This document shows positions 9,006 through 17,752 of a stretch of DNA of 64,000 bases, piece after piece; the stretch's first letter is position 1, and each line of letters opens with the position of its first letter. Origin of the DNA: Reichenbachiella carrageenanivorans. Lineage in GTDB: Bacteria > Bacteroidota > Bacteroidia > Cytophagales > Cyclobacteriaceae. The DNA lies in assembly GCF_025639805.1 (NCBI RefSeq), contig NZ_CP106735.1, forward strand, positions 3,815,501-3,879,500. The letters run 5' to 3'. The translations under genes and the position numbers were made by a program. The notes under the pieces were generated by a model. The model made no database searches. It worked only from the letters and a program-made list of their open reading frames with translations, and was not told where the DNA came from.

Positions 9006-10409
9006 ATGAAAATTAAGCACCTAATAGTCGCAAGCCTGATCTCTATACAGAGTGCAGGGGCTTGGGCGCAAGACATCAGCCCATCCAAGATGGAACGAGA
9101 TCTCAAAATTGCAGAAGATGTAGTGTCTTCCCTCATCAAAGGCGAATCCGATGATGGCAGATTCTATTCTGCCAGTCCTCAGGCCAGTTATATCCCAGGA
9201 TTTGGCGTGATGATCGACATCAACAGTACGGGGAAGTTTTATTCCAATCACTTCGACAGCGACTTTAATTTTGAATTTACATTCAATAATCAGGATTTTA
9301 AAATCGACGTAGGCGACTTGGCCGAACTAGAAATGCAAGCGGAGCTGTTAGCCAGACAGGCCGAAGAAATAGAACGACAATCCGAACGCATGGCTAGAGA
9401 AAACGAACGTATGGCACGCGAGCACCAACAAAATCTAGAACAGCGTGAACGAGAACTAGAACGCGAAAGAGAAAAGCTTGAACAAAAACACGAAAAAGCA
9501 CATGAGCGACATGAAGAAGAAAGACATCAGCATGAAGCAGAAGCTGTCGAAAACTATGACGATGAATACACCTATAGGTATTCTTATAATCACACTGATA
9601 CACGAGGCAATGAAGAGGAACGCAACCGTTACGTAAGTAGAAGCTACCAGAAGGACTTCAATGACCTGAAACCCATCTATAAAAATGTGATGACAACATT
9701 TCTCCTTGAATATGCAGATCTCATTGGTCAGCTCGAAGATCGTGAACAAATCATGCTCGTAGTAAAAAGTGAACCACAGGCATTCACAAGTATCCCTTTT
9801 GGTGGGGCAGATGAAAGCGCCAAGTTCAGTGCAGCAGTAACTCGAAAGCAAATCGCAGACTACAAAACTGGTAAGATCTCTCAAGCGGCTTTTAAAAGTA
9901 GTATCTACTATGTAGAAACAAAGGGCAGTGACAAGAAAGCAGCAGATTTGGAGCTATTTGCTAGCATCCTACAACGACTATACAAAACGGATCTAGCCAC
10001 TACCTATTACACGTCTACACCCATCCTATATGAACAACTCAAAAACTTCGGTGTGATATACAAAATGCAAATGTACTCATCTAACCCAGTGAGCAGAGAC
10101 TATTACAGTATGCCTACCCTCAAAGAGGGTCATTTAAGCAGAGAAGAACGGGATCTAAAAGTAAAAGAGATGTACCCCAAATTCATAAATGAGCTTAAAC
10201 AAAATATATTGGACTATGGCAAAACTATCAAAAGTCTACAACCCAATGAGTCTATCCTCTTTCAAATCAGAATGAGTGAATGCAACTCGTGTGATCTTCC
10301 CGAAGAGATCAATGTTTTGGTAAAAAATCAAATCTTGCAAGATCTCGACGCAGGGAAAATAAATGAAAGCAAAGCCTTAGAACAAATTAAAGTAAAGGAA
10401 GTACGCTAA
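9006..10409 (+). CDS. Exported coiled-coil protein, third gene of the sigma operon
   Basis: The 467-residue protein has a signal peptide (ending AGAWAQ). A strongly charged heptad region (about 105-180) is built from Glu, Arg, Gln and His (repeats like ERQSERMARENERMAREH), ending in a His/Glu-rich stretch. The C-terminal half (about 210-467) is globular and contains one CxxC (SECNSCDLPEE). I do not recognise a family. Its place behind a sigma/anti-sigma pair suggests an envelope sensor or target of that system, which is inference. The stop codon lies inside a perfect hairpin shared with the convergent gene. Confidence 0.8.
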   Translation: MKIKHLIVASLISIQSAGAWAQDISPSKMERDLKIAEDVVSSLIKGESDDGRFYSASPQASYIPGFGVMIDINSTGKFYSNHFDSDFNFEFTFNNQDFKIDVGDLAELEMQAELLARQAEEIERQSERMARENERMAREHQQNLEQRERELEREREKLEQKHEKAHERHEEERHQHEAEAVENYDDEYTYRYSYNHTDTRGNEEERNRYVSRSYQKDFNDLKPIYKNVMTTFLLEYADLIGQLEDREQIMLVVKSEPQAFTSIPFGGADESAKFSAAVTRKQIADYKTGKISQAAFKSSIYYVETKGSDKKAADLELFASILQRLYKTDLATTYYTSTPILYEQLKNFGVIYKMQMYSSNPVSRDYYSMPTLKEGHLSREERDLKVKEMYPKFINELKQNILDYGKTIKSLQPNESILFQIRMSECNSCDLPEEINVLVKNQILQDLDAGKINESKALEQIKVKEVR

Positions 10410-10427
10410 CGTACTTCCTTTACTTTA
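10388..10427. terminator. Bidirectional terminator spanning two convergent stop codons
   Basis: Two perfectly complementary 18-base arms (10388-10405 and 10410-10427) enclose the 4-base loop CTAA. The arm ends are T/A-rich on both sides, so either strand can give a terminator. The stop codon of the plus-strand gene (10407-10409) forms most of the loop, and the stop of the minus-strand gene (10425-10427) closes the base of the stem. Confidence 0.85.
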
Positions 10428-11870
10428 AATCTCAAACATGGCTCTGGCCTGAACTTCATTGTTATCTACAACCGTTTTTTGAAGTGTAAAATCATTGGTT
10501 TTCACATCATAAGCATAGTCCTCTTTCAGCTCCTGCTTGTTTTTAGCAATATAGGCTATAGCATCGAGCACATAGTCCAGTTGCTTGTCCGTCATGGTAG
10601 GATGCAGCGACAATCTGGCCCATCCTGGCTTTCCAGTCAAGTTTTGGCTATCGATTCCATCAGTCAGTCGCTTGGATTGAGAAGGATTCAGTTCGAATAG
10701 GTAATGACAATACGTGCTAGCACAAGCCCAACCACCACGAACCTGAATACCAAACTGGTCATTCATAATCCTAACCACTGCATTGTAATGAATATCGTCG
10801 ATATTGAATGACACTACTCCTATACGCTTAGACGCTTGCTCACCTACTATTCGTACACCTTCGATTGCATTCATACGTTGAAAGGCCTTTTTCACCAACT
10901 CCTCTTCACGCTTTTCGATATGAGCTGTACCCATTTTTTCTTTTAGACGTATAGCCAATGCTGCACGAATGGCTTGCAAAAAACCTGGAGTACCTCCATC
11001 CTCTTTGGCTTCATCGTTGGCCGTAAAACCATAATCTCCCCATGGGTTTGTCCAAGTCACATTGCCCCCACCTGGCACACAAGATTTACCTTTATATATT
11101 TTTTTATCAAATAGCATGACACCACAAGCTCCTGGCCCACCGAGAAACTTGTGTGGAGAAAAATAAATGGCATCCAACTGCTGCAACTTGTTTTCAGGAT
11201 GCATATTTATATCTACATAAGGCGCCGTAGCAGCATAATCAACAAAACAGTATCCGCCATTTTTGTGCATTACCTCAGCCATTTCATGAATGGGTAAAAT
11301 CACACCCGTCACATTAGACCCTGCAGTAAACGCCCCTATTTTCAACTTGCGATCAGCATACTTATCTATCTCGACTTGTAGTAGGTTCAAATCAAATTTC
11401 AGATCATTTCCAGGAGGCACGATCACCACATCTGCCACAGTCTCCATCCAAGACACATGATGCGAATGGTGCTCCATGTGTGTAATGAATACAATCGGCC
11501 GATCGGCTTCCGCCAATTCAGGACCATTAGTCGATGTACACAACCCTAGGATTTGCTGTAAACGGACAACTCCCCCTGTCATCCCAGACCCCGTAAGTAC
11601 GAGCATATCGCTGTCACTGGCATTTACATGATTCCTGATCATTTCCTTGGCCTGATTGTAGGCGGTAGTCATCAAGCTACCTGTTTTATTAGAGTAGGAA
11701 TGTGTGTTGGCTACCCAAGGGCCGAATTTATAGGTAATTGCTTTTTCTATCGGTCCATAAAGCCTACCGCTAGCTACCCAATCGGCATATAGCATCTCAA
11801 ATGTACCAAAAGGTGTATCGAAGGTTTGGCCGCAGCCAACGATATTTTTTCTTATCTCGTCGAAATTCAT
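10425..11870 (-). CDS. Class V aminotransferase, cysteine-desulfurase-like
   Basis: The 481-residue protein is a PLP enzyme of the NifS/SufS/Csd superfamily. The PLP lysine is K241 in SPHKFLGGPG, the cofactor Asp211 is in FVDYAATAP, and HMEHHSHHVSW is the stacking-His region. Two cysteines lie near the expected persulfide loop (C383 and C388 in GGWACASTYC). The family includes cysteine desulfurases, selenocysteine lyases and kynureninase-like enzymes; the long C-terminal region makes it an outlier from SufS (about 405 residues), so the exact substrate is uncertain. No suf genes are adjacent. It converges with the coiled-coil gene. Confidence 0.85.
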   Translation of the reverse strand: MNFDEIRKNIVGCGQTFDTPFGTFEMLYADWVASGRLYGPIEKAITYKFGPWVANTHSYSNKTGSLMTTAYNQAKEMIRNHVNASDSDMLVLTGSGMTGGVVRLQQILGLCTSTNGPELAEADRPIVFITHMEHHSHHVSWMETVADVVIVPPGNDLKFDLNLLQVEIDKYADRKLKIGAFTAGSNVTGVILPIHEMAEVMHKNGGYCFVDYAATAPYVDINMHPENKLQQLDAIYFSPHKFLGGPGACGVMLFDKKIYKGKSCVPGGGNVTWTNPWGDYGFTANDEAKEDGGTPGFLQAIRAALAIRLKEKMGTAHIEKREEELVKKAFQRMNAIEGVRIVGEQASKRIGVVSFNIDDIHYNAVVRIMNDQFGIQVRGGWACASTYCHYLFELNPSQSKRLTDGIDSQNLTGKPGWARLSLHPTMTDKQLDYVLDAIAYIAKNKQELKEDYAYDVKTNDFTLQKTVVDNNEVQARAMFEI

Positions 11871-12040
11871 TGGATCACTGTTGTTTGGGATACAAATTTA
11901 CGAATCCTATTGAAGGAAAAAATTAATTACTTGTCTTAGTATTGATAATAAATTTACAATCTATCAAGTCATTAATTCTCTCTGATTTATCCCATCTTAG
12001 TACCCCTTAATTCATTTTTTATACACTTTAAATCTTTAGC

Positions 12041-13960
12041 ATGAGGTTCATCATCCTGCTATATCTACTTATCGGGCTTACTGCATTTTTTACTGCAAAA
12101 GCTCAAGTAGAGCACCCTACCATACAGTTGGATAGTTTAATATCCGAAATAAACACTGCTACAGACAGTGCTTTGGTGGATATATACAACGAAATCAGCT
12201 GGGGTTATAGAAACATAGAAACTGATTCTACCATCCACTATGCCCAGCTGGCGCTAAAACTATCTCGCGAACTCAACTACCTGAATGGTATCAACCATAG
12301 CTTAAACTATTTGGGTATAGCCTACCGAAACCGAAGCAACTATTCCAAAGCCCTCGAATTATTCTTTGAAGCGCTCAAATCGTCTGAATACTCTAAAGAC
12401 TTGCAAGAGATTAGCTACACACTGATCAATATTGGAAACATCTACATTTTTCAGACTAACTACCATGGAGCCATTGACTATTTCCAACGAGCGCTAGAAA
12501 ATGCCAAAATGATCGAAAACAAAAATATCATGGCGTATTGCTACCTCAATATTGGACGATCACTGGTAGGCCTAAATAAGCTAGAAAGTGCTGAAGAAAA
12601 TTATAAAAAAGCCCAAGCGCTACGCACCGATATGAATGACCTCGAAGGATTGGTCATATCCAACGTAGACATGGCAGAGCTGTACATCAAACAACAATTA
12701 CCCGACAAGGCACTCCAACTGCTCCAAACCAACCTCAGCAATGTAATGAAGCTGAATCATACCAGCACACTCAGTCTCAGTTACATAAACATGGCACAGT
12801 GTTATGAAATGAAACACGAATTAGTGCTAGCCAAAGATTATGTAGAAAAAAGTATGGAGATCAATCGCGCCTATGGACTCAAAAACAATGAAGCACAGGC
12901 TCTGCAACTGCTCTCAAAAATATTAGAGCAGTCTGAGAATTTCGACATGGCTCTCTCCTATTTCAAAAAATATGTAGCCACCAAAGACTCTATTTTCAAT
13001 GAAGAAAACACTAGGAAAATAGAGTCTCTACATGCCATCTACCAAAGTGAAAAATCAGAAGTTGAAACCAAATACCTTCGCGAACAATCACGGCTTAATC
13101 AAGTCATTATCAAACGCCAACAAGCCATAATTATACTCTCTGTAGTCGCTTGCCTGCTTTTCCTGACAGTAGCCATAGTTGCATTCTGGTCGAGTAATGA
13201 ACGTAAAAAATTGAATGCACAAATAGAAATGCAAAAGGAAAAGGCATTCAAACACAACAATGACCTAATCGACATCAACAACGAAAAAAATAATTTGATT
13301 AGAATACTCTCCCACGATCTACGTGCACCAATCAACAACATAAAGGGGCTTACTCAAATCCATCAAATGGAACATACAGAGTTTAACGAAGCCGACAATC
13401 AATCACTAGAACTTATCAAAAGCGAATCAGATCGTATCCTGTCTATGATCAGCAAAATACTGAATGTAGAAGCTCTACAGCTAGAAAGCAAAAAGGATCC
13501 TTTTGAAAGAGTAAACCTTATCAAGGTACTTGAAAATACACTAGCTAGTTTCAATAAAACAGCACAAAACAAAGACATTCAATTGGTTAGCAATTTTCAG
13601 ATCCATGAATTATTCGTATTAGGAGATCAAGTGCACCTTTATCAAATATTCGAAAACTTAATCTCCAATGCCATCAAATTCTCCCCCCCTCATACGACAG
13701 TCGCTTTAGATTTGAATATTGTAGGCCATTCTGTGCAAGTATCCCTAAAAGACGAAGGGCCTGGGCTAACCAAGGATGACGAAAAAAAGATTTTCAAGAA
13801 GTTTCAAACACTCAGTGCCAAACCTACTGGAAATGAGGTCTCTACTGGTCTTGGGCTTTCTATTGTCAAAAAATATGTAAAGCAAATGAAAGGCAAAGTC
13901 TGGTATGAAACGACACTAGGCAAAGGCACTACATTCATCGTGCAGTTTACTTTGGCCTAA
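12041..13960 (+). CDS. TPR-containing sensor histidine kinase
   Basis: The layout of this 639-residue protein is: signal peptide (ends AKAQ), a periplasmic array of about six tetratricopeptide repeats (about 55-330), a short coiled coil, one membrane helix (about 363-385), then HisKA with the phospho-accepting His at about 425 (ILSHDLRAPINN) and HATPase_c with N box NLISNAIKF, G1 DEGPGL and G2 STGLGLSIVKKY. It senses something in the periplasm through the TPRs and autophosphorylates in the cytoplasm. This architecture is common in Bacteroidota. No response regulator is adjacent, so its partner must lie elsewhere. Confidence 0.92.
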   Translation: MRFIILLYLLIGLTAFFTAKAQVEHPTIQLDSLISEINTATDSALVDIYNEISWGYRNIETDSTIHYAQLALKLSRELNYLNGINHSLNYLGIAYRNRSNYSKALELFFEALKSSEYSKDLQEISYTLINIGNIYIFQTNYHGAIDYFQRALENAKMIENKNIMAYCYLNIGRSLVGLNKLESAEENYKKAQALRTDMNDLEGLVISNVDMAELYIKQQLPDKALQLLQTNLSNVMKLNHTSTLSLSYINMAQCYEMKHELVLAKDYVEKSMEINRAYGLKNNEAQALQLLSKILEQSENFDMALSYFKKYVATKDSIFNEENTRKIESLHAIYQSEKSEVETKYLREQSRLNQVIIKRQQAIIILSVVACLLFLTVAIVAFWSSNERKKLNAQIEMQKEKAFKHNNDLIDINNEKNNLIRILSHDLRAPINNIKGLTQIHQMEHTEFNEADNQSLELIKSESDRILSMISKILNVEALQLESKKDPFERVNLIKVLENTLASFNKTAQNKDIQLVSNFQIHELFVLGDQVHLYQIFENLISNAIKFSPPHTTVALDLNIVGHSVQVSLKDEGPGLTKDDEKKIFKKFQTLSAKPTGNEVSTGLGLSIVKKYVKQMKGKVWYETTLGKGTTFIVQFTLA

Positions 13961-14079
13961 CCAACTTCGTTATGAATCCTCCCACTGTTATTAGTAACTA
14001 GGTTTGTCCAGCAAAATTTGCAGCCCATAGAAATTGTTCAGTAGCTTCGTTAAGCTCCATTTCTTTCAAGATATCACCC

Positions 14080-14901
14080 ATGAACTATAAAACCTACAAA
14101 CCTCACCCGAACCTAGACGCTCTTGTGAAGTGTCATTGGATTTTGGAGGTTCCACACAATACAGAAGCCACCAAGCAACGTATAGTACCAGACGGGTGCA
14201 TCGAAATGTGCTTTATTCTTGGTGACGATGTGAAAAGATACACCTCTGAAACAGAGTATATTATTCAACCGCGATCGATGGTGTTTGGACAGATCACCAA
14301 ACCCTATTACATACAGCCTACTGGCTATGTAAACACTTTCGCTGTTCGGTTTTATCCATATGGGTTTGCCAATTTCATATCAAGACCAATTAGTGAATTG
14401 GCAGACAAGGAAACACCCTTAATTTCGTTATTTAATGAGAGTTCTGCTATAGAACTGGAGAGAGCAATAATTGAAGCAGCCTCCACGCAATCCAGAATAG
14501 AAATAATAGAAAATTTCTTATTGAGCAAATTCACAGATCCATCTGTTATTGACAACATTGTACAATCTACAATCAAAACGCTCAACAGTACAAAAGGTAA
14601 TTCGCCCATCAATTCAATACTCAAACACGATTTATCCAAAAGAAGAAGTCTTGAGCGAAAATTTTCGAAGCAAGTTGGCATTAGCCCAAAACAGCTTGGC
14701 AAAATAATAAGATTACAAGCTGCCTTAAAATCCATTCTTAACAATACAGAAGAAAAATTGACTCAGGTCGCATACGAAAACAAATACTACGATCAAGCAC
14801 ATTTCATAAAAGACTTCAAAGAATTTACTGGAACTAACCCAAAAGAATATTTGAATGATGAGCAAATGATCCTTTCGTCACTTATTTACTCCAAAGACTA
14901 G
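14080..14901 (+). CDS. AraC-family transcriptional regulator
   Basis: The 273-residue protein has an N-terminal DUF6597-type sensor domain (about 1-130; PHPNLDALVKCHWILEVP, then RIVPDGCIEMCFILGD) and a C-terminal AraC helix-turn-helix pair (about 165-260; SLERKFSKQVGISPKQLGKI and AYENKYYDQAHFIKDFKEFT). It is transcribed just before an exported VOC-family protein (45-base gap), the likely regulated gene. The ligand is unknown. Confidence 0.9.
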   Translation: MNYKTYKPHPNLDALVKCHWILEVPHNTEATKQRIVPDGCIEMCFILGDDVKRYTSETEYIIQPRSMVFGQITKPYYIQPTGYVNTFAVRFYPYGFANFISRPISELADKETPLISLFNESSAIELERAIIEAASTQSRIEIIENFLLSKFTDPSVIDNIVQSTIKTLNSTKGNSPINSILKHDLSKRRSLERKFSKQVGISPKQLGKIIRLQAALKSILNNTEEKLTQVAYENKYYDQAHFIKDFKEFTGTNPKEYLNDEQMILSSLIYSKD

Positions 14902-14945
14902 TCTGTCGTACTTTTACAATTTTTCTTTTTGGAATATCTATAACT

Positions 14946-15446
14946 ATGCTCATGAAAAAGAAAGAAATAATCAGACATGGATTAGCTGTATTCGCCATCG
15001 GATTCTTGATATACTTCAGCCCATCTCAAGGAATCGCTCAAGCAGAAAACTCGTCTAATAATCAAAAATCAACTCCTATGAATAGCTACGTTTCCATTTT
15101 TGAGATCCCCGCCACTGATATCAACAGAGCAGTCAAATTTTATCAATCTGTTTTAGATATATCCATCGAACAAATAGCTTTTTCTGGAATGGAAATGGGC
15201 ATATTTCCATATAAAGAACAGATGGTAACAGGAGTAATTATAAAAGGCGAGGGCTATGTACCATCTGCTACTGGCACTACCATCTATCTAAACGGTGGTG
15301 AAGATCTCCAGATCATTCTTGATAAAATTGAAAACAAGGGAGGGGAAATTATCATCCCCAAAACTCCTCATGCTGATGAAAACGGATTCTTTGCATTGTT
15401 TCTAGACTCCGAAGGAAACAAAATAGGATTACATTCACCTAACTGA
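14946..15446 (+). CDS. Exported VOC (glyoxalase/bleomycin-resistance) superfamily protein
   Basis: Residues from about 45 (MNSYVSIFEIPATDINRAVK, then FYQSVLDISIEQ) to the end are a complete VOC fold with the usual closing ALFLDSEGNKIGLHSPN. Before it stands a 35-residue signal peptide or anchor (MKKKEIIRHGLAVFAIGFLI, ending around GIAQA), so the protein is exported, unlike nearly all cytoplasmic VOC relatives. The internal Met that begins the VOC part looks like an ancestral start. VOC proteins bind a metal and handle small toxic or aromatic compounds; no reaction can be assigned. It follows the AraC gene. ATG at 14952 is an alternative start. Confidence 0.8.
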   Translation: MLMKKKEIIRHGLAVFAIGFLIYFSPSQGIAQAENSSNNQKSTPMNSYVSIFEIPATDINRAVKFYQSVLDISIEQIAFSGMEMGIFPYKEQMVTGVIIKGEGYVPSATGTTIYLNGGEDLQIILDKIENKGGEIIIPKTPHADENGFFALFLDSEGNKIGLHSPN

Positions 15447-15705
15447 AAAAAGAGAAACCACACAGCAAGCATTATCATCCTTAGCCTAACTATCGATTGA
15501 CTAAGAACTCCCTCCGCTTAAAGTCTTGTTATTGCGAGATTTGTTATCAATGCAATGCTAGAGAAAAATCGGACGTTGAAGTCACATAAGGCTGATTGAT
15601 TGTAATCAATCGCAATGAAAGCAAACAACAACAAGGAAGAATAGATAAACTTTTTTATTGAGTAGAATTGAAATGGAAACGATCACTAAATCAAAGAGAT
15701 ATACC

Positions 15706-16380
15706 TCAATCTGTTTTCTGAAAACTAAATAGCGAGTGATCGGCCTCCGACTTCAACACCAACTGCCCCTCTTCCAAAGCATAGCTTTTAACCTGAGACA
15801 TAAGTGCATGAAAGCGATTAGACAAAGACATATCAACGCACATTTTCCGGGTATTTGCTATTTGTCCAAAAACAAGTTCTTTTTCACCTACTGACTCAAT
15901 GGAGCCCGTATAACTATTGCATCCATCAAAACCCATGATCTTATTTTCGTATAGGTTAATTTCTAATCGAGGTCGCTGTTGCTCTTCAACATCCAATACC
16001 ATCTCCCCCATTTCTTCCAACACCCATAAGTCATGTAATCTAACTTTTGGGTCAAATTCCTTACTTAGGACTTCGACCAATTGATAACGAATTGATGACC
16101 CATCAGCAGGCGGATTCTCAATAGATTTTTCTGACACTGCTAATTGATAGATAAAACCCTCTTTAAAATCAAAACCTTCAATAGTGCTATAAAAATACTC
16201 CCACGCACCAGACTCTACTTGCTCTCCTTGCTGTACCTGAAGACATCGTCTGGGACCTTCTCCTACGCATGCTACGCGCATACTATTTACCCAATACTCT
16301 TTAACTTCTACCTTATCCGAACACGAACAAAGCATGGTTGCTGACAAAAGACATAAAAACCCAATTTGATAATATTTCAT
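15706..16380 (-). CDS. DUF4377 + META-domain lipoprotein
   Basis: From the ATG at 16380 the protein is 224 residues with a lipoprotein signal (YYQIGFLCLLSATMLCSC). Residues about 28-110 match DUF4377 (VACVGEGPRRCLQVQ, then WEYFYSTIEGFDFKEGFIYQ), and the C-terminal part is a META/HslJ-like domain (FDGCNSYTGS, then IANTRKMC). Such lipoproteins are linked to envelope stress or heat tolerance in some bacteria. It is the last gene of the bat operon direction, about 50 bases after BatD. ATG at 16404 is an alternative start. Function unproven. Confidence 0.8.
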   Translation of the reverse strand: MKYYQIGFLCLLSATMLCSCSDKVEVKEYWVNSMRVACVGEGPRRCLQVQQGEQVESGAWEYFYSTIEGFDFKEGFIYQLAVSEKSIENPPADGSSIRYQLVEVLSKEFDPKVRLHDLWVLEEMGEMVLDVEEQQRPRLEINLYENKIMGFDGCNSYTGSIESVGEKELVFGQIANTRKMCVDMSLSNRFHALMSQVKSYALEEGQLVLKSEADHSLFSFQKTD

Positions 16381-16429
16381 AACCTCTTTTTTAATCCTTG
16401 ACATAATCACTGTTTTTAAATATTTTATC

Positions 16430-17752
16430 TCATGGGTTGATCCAACCATGATTTGTATCAAGTGGTGCGTTCTCCTTTTTGGATAAATACAACCTCCTGG
16501 CTCTTGCCCAATGCTTGACTGATTTATTGCTCATCTCTTGCACTTGCTGAGAAAGAGAGATTAATTCTGGATTCCCAAAATTCAGTACAAACCAACGGAC
16601 ACTCGGCTCTGGCAATGCCAACTCGTCCAACCAGCGATACAAGGCATTGGTTGATTTCTCTGGGTTACCAGACCTTAGCATTTTTTTAAACTGATCAAAG
16701 TAATAAGCTTCAGACTCCAAATAGGCTTGCCTTTTCTTTTTTAGCTCCCTGTACAGATATACGAACACCTTGGTCAAAAAATAGAACAAAACACCTAACA
16801 GCAAAATCGCAACCGCCAACTGCTCAGGAGTCATCCCCAAAATCAACAAGGGCTTATCCTCCTCTTCTGCTGCTATTTCTTGTTTTTGCTGTACCAGAAG
16901 GCTATCACGCACACTGGCCAATACACCTAGATCTGGGTTAGGCTGTACATCTATCGTCACTGCTTTGAGCGTACGCTTATATAGCTTTTGCTGATACGGA
17001 TGAAAATAGGTAAACACCATCTCTGGAATGGTGACAGTCCCTTCCTTTTCAAAAAGATAACGCATGCTTTCGGTACGAGACGAACTAATACTGGTCTTTC
17101 CTTTGTTGTTTTGCGTCAAACTACGATCAGGATACATACTCACATAACCCGTACTATCCCAGCGTGCAGGTGGGATCAACTCCGCAACGGTACCGTACAC
17201 CGTTCGTGCAACTTTTCGCTCTAGTACCTCGCCTACTTTCACCTGTTTTACATTGCCAGACCAATGATCTGATACATACATCCCCGTAGCGACTAGCCAG
17301 TCTGCCTCATCAAACCCTGGTGGAACTGGACGTACTTTGATGACTCTTTCCTTTGTTTTCAATCGGTGCTTCACCCCTACATAATCTCCATCGGCAGGAG
17401 TCTCCACCTCTATAGACAGTGAAGGAAACACAATATCTTTTTGATCAGCAGGAAATACATGATAGATAAGCTGTATCCCCGCGTACGTTTTCCCACCTTC
17501 TGTCAACGACACACTCACAGGTCTAAAATACACCGTATAAGCATTGTCCACTTGAATATTGCCCAAATCGACTCCATCAGTGAACCATGTAGAGGTATAG
17601 ACCGTAATGCTCACCTCTACGGGCTGCCCGATATAAGTCGAGGTACGGCTGAGCTGTACCTGTGGCCAGAGCCTTTGCGCTTGTATCCCTGTCGTGCTCG
17701 ACACCACTGCCAAGACGATCCAAAGCATATAGCCTTTACCACTTGGTTTCAT
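16430..17752 (-). CDS. BatD-like membrane protein
   Basis: The 440-residue protein has a signal peptide (ends GIQAQ), an immunoglobulin-like beta region with RTSTYIGQPVEVSITVYTS as in BatD N-domains, and one membrane helix (about 310-332, LAVAILLLGVLFYFLTKVFV). A helical cytoplasmic tail (about 335-440) follows. Many BatD proteins are about 550-600 residues with repeated Ig-like domains, so this is a short form. Its start overlaps the BatB-like gene by 17 bases in an operon headed by MoxR. The Bat proteins are associated with aerotolerance and envelope stress; the biochemical role is not established. Confidence 0.85.
   Translation of the reverse strand: MKPSGKGYMLWIVLAVVSSTTGIQAQRLWPQVQLSRTSTYIGQPVEVSITVYTSTWFTDGVDLGNIQVDNAYTVYFRPVSVSLTEGGKTYAGIQLIYHVFPADQKDIVFPSLSIEVETPADGDYVGVKHRLKTKERVIKVRPVPPGFDEADWLVATGMYVSDHWSGNVKQVKVGEVLERKVARTVYGTVAELIPPARWDSTGYVSMYPDRSLTQNNKGKTSISSSRTESMRYLFEKEGTVTIPEMVFTYFHPYQQKLYKRTLKAVTIDVQPNPDLGVLASVRDSLLVQQKQEIAAEEEDKPLLILGMTPEQLAVAILLLGVLFYFLTKVFVYLYRELKKKRQAYLESEAYYFDQFKKMLRSGNPEKSTNALYRWLDELALPEPSVRWFVLNFGNPELISLSQQVQEMSNKSVKHWARARRLYLSKKENAPLDTNHGWINP

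Noticed and set aside
15594..15611. Short palindrome GATTGAT-TGTA-ATCAATC in the gap after the VOC gene
   Set aside because: It has no T-run and no copy elsewhere in the window; could be a weak terminator or chance.
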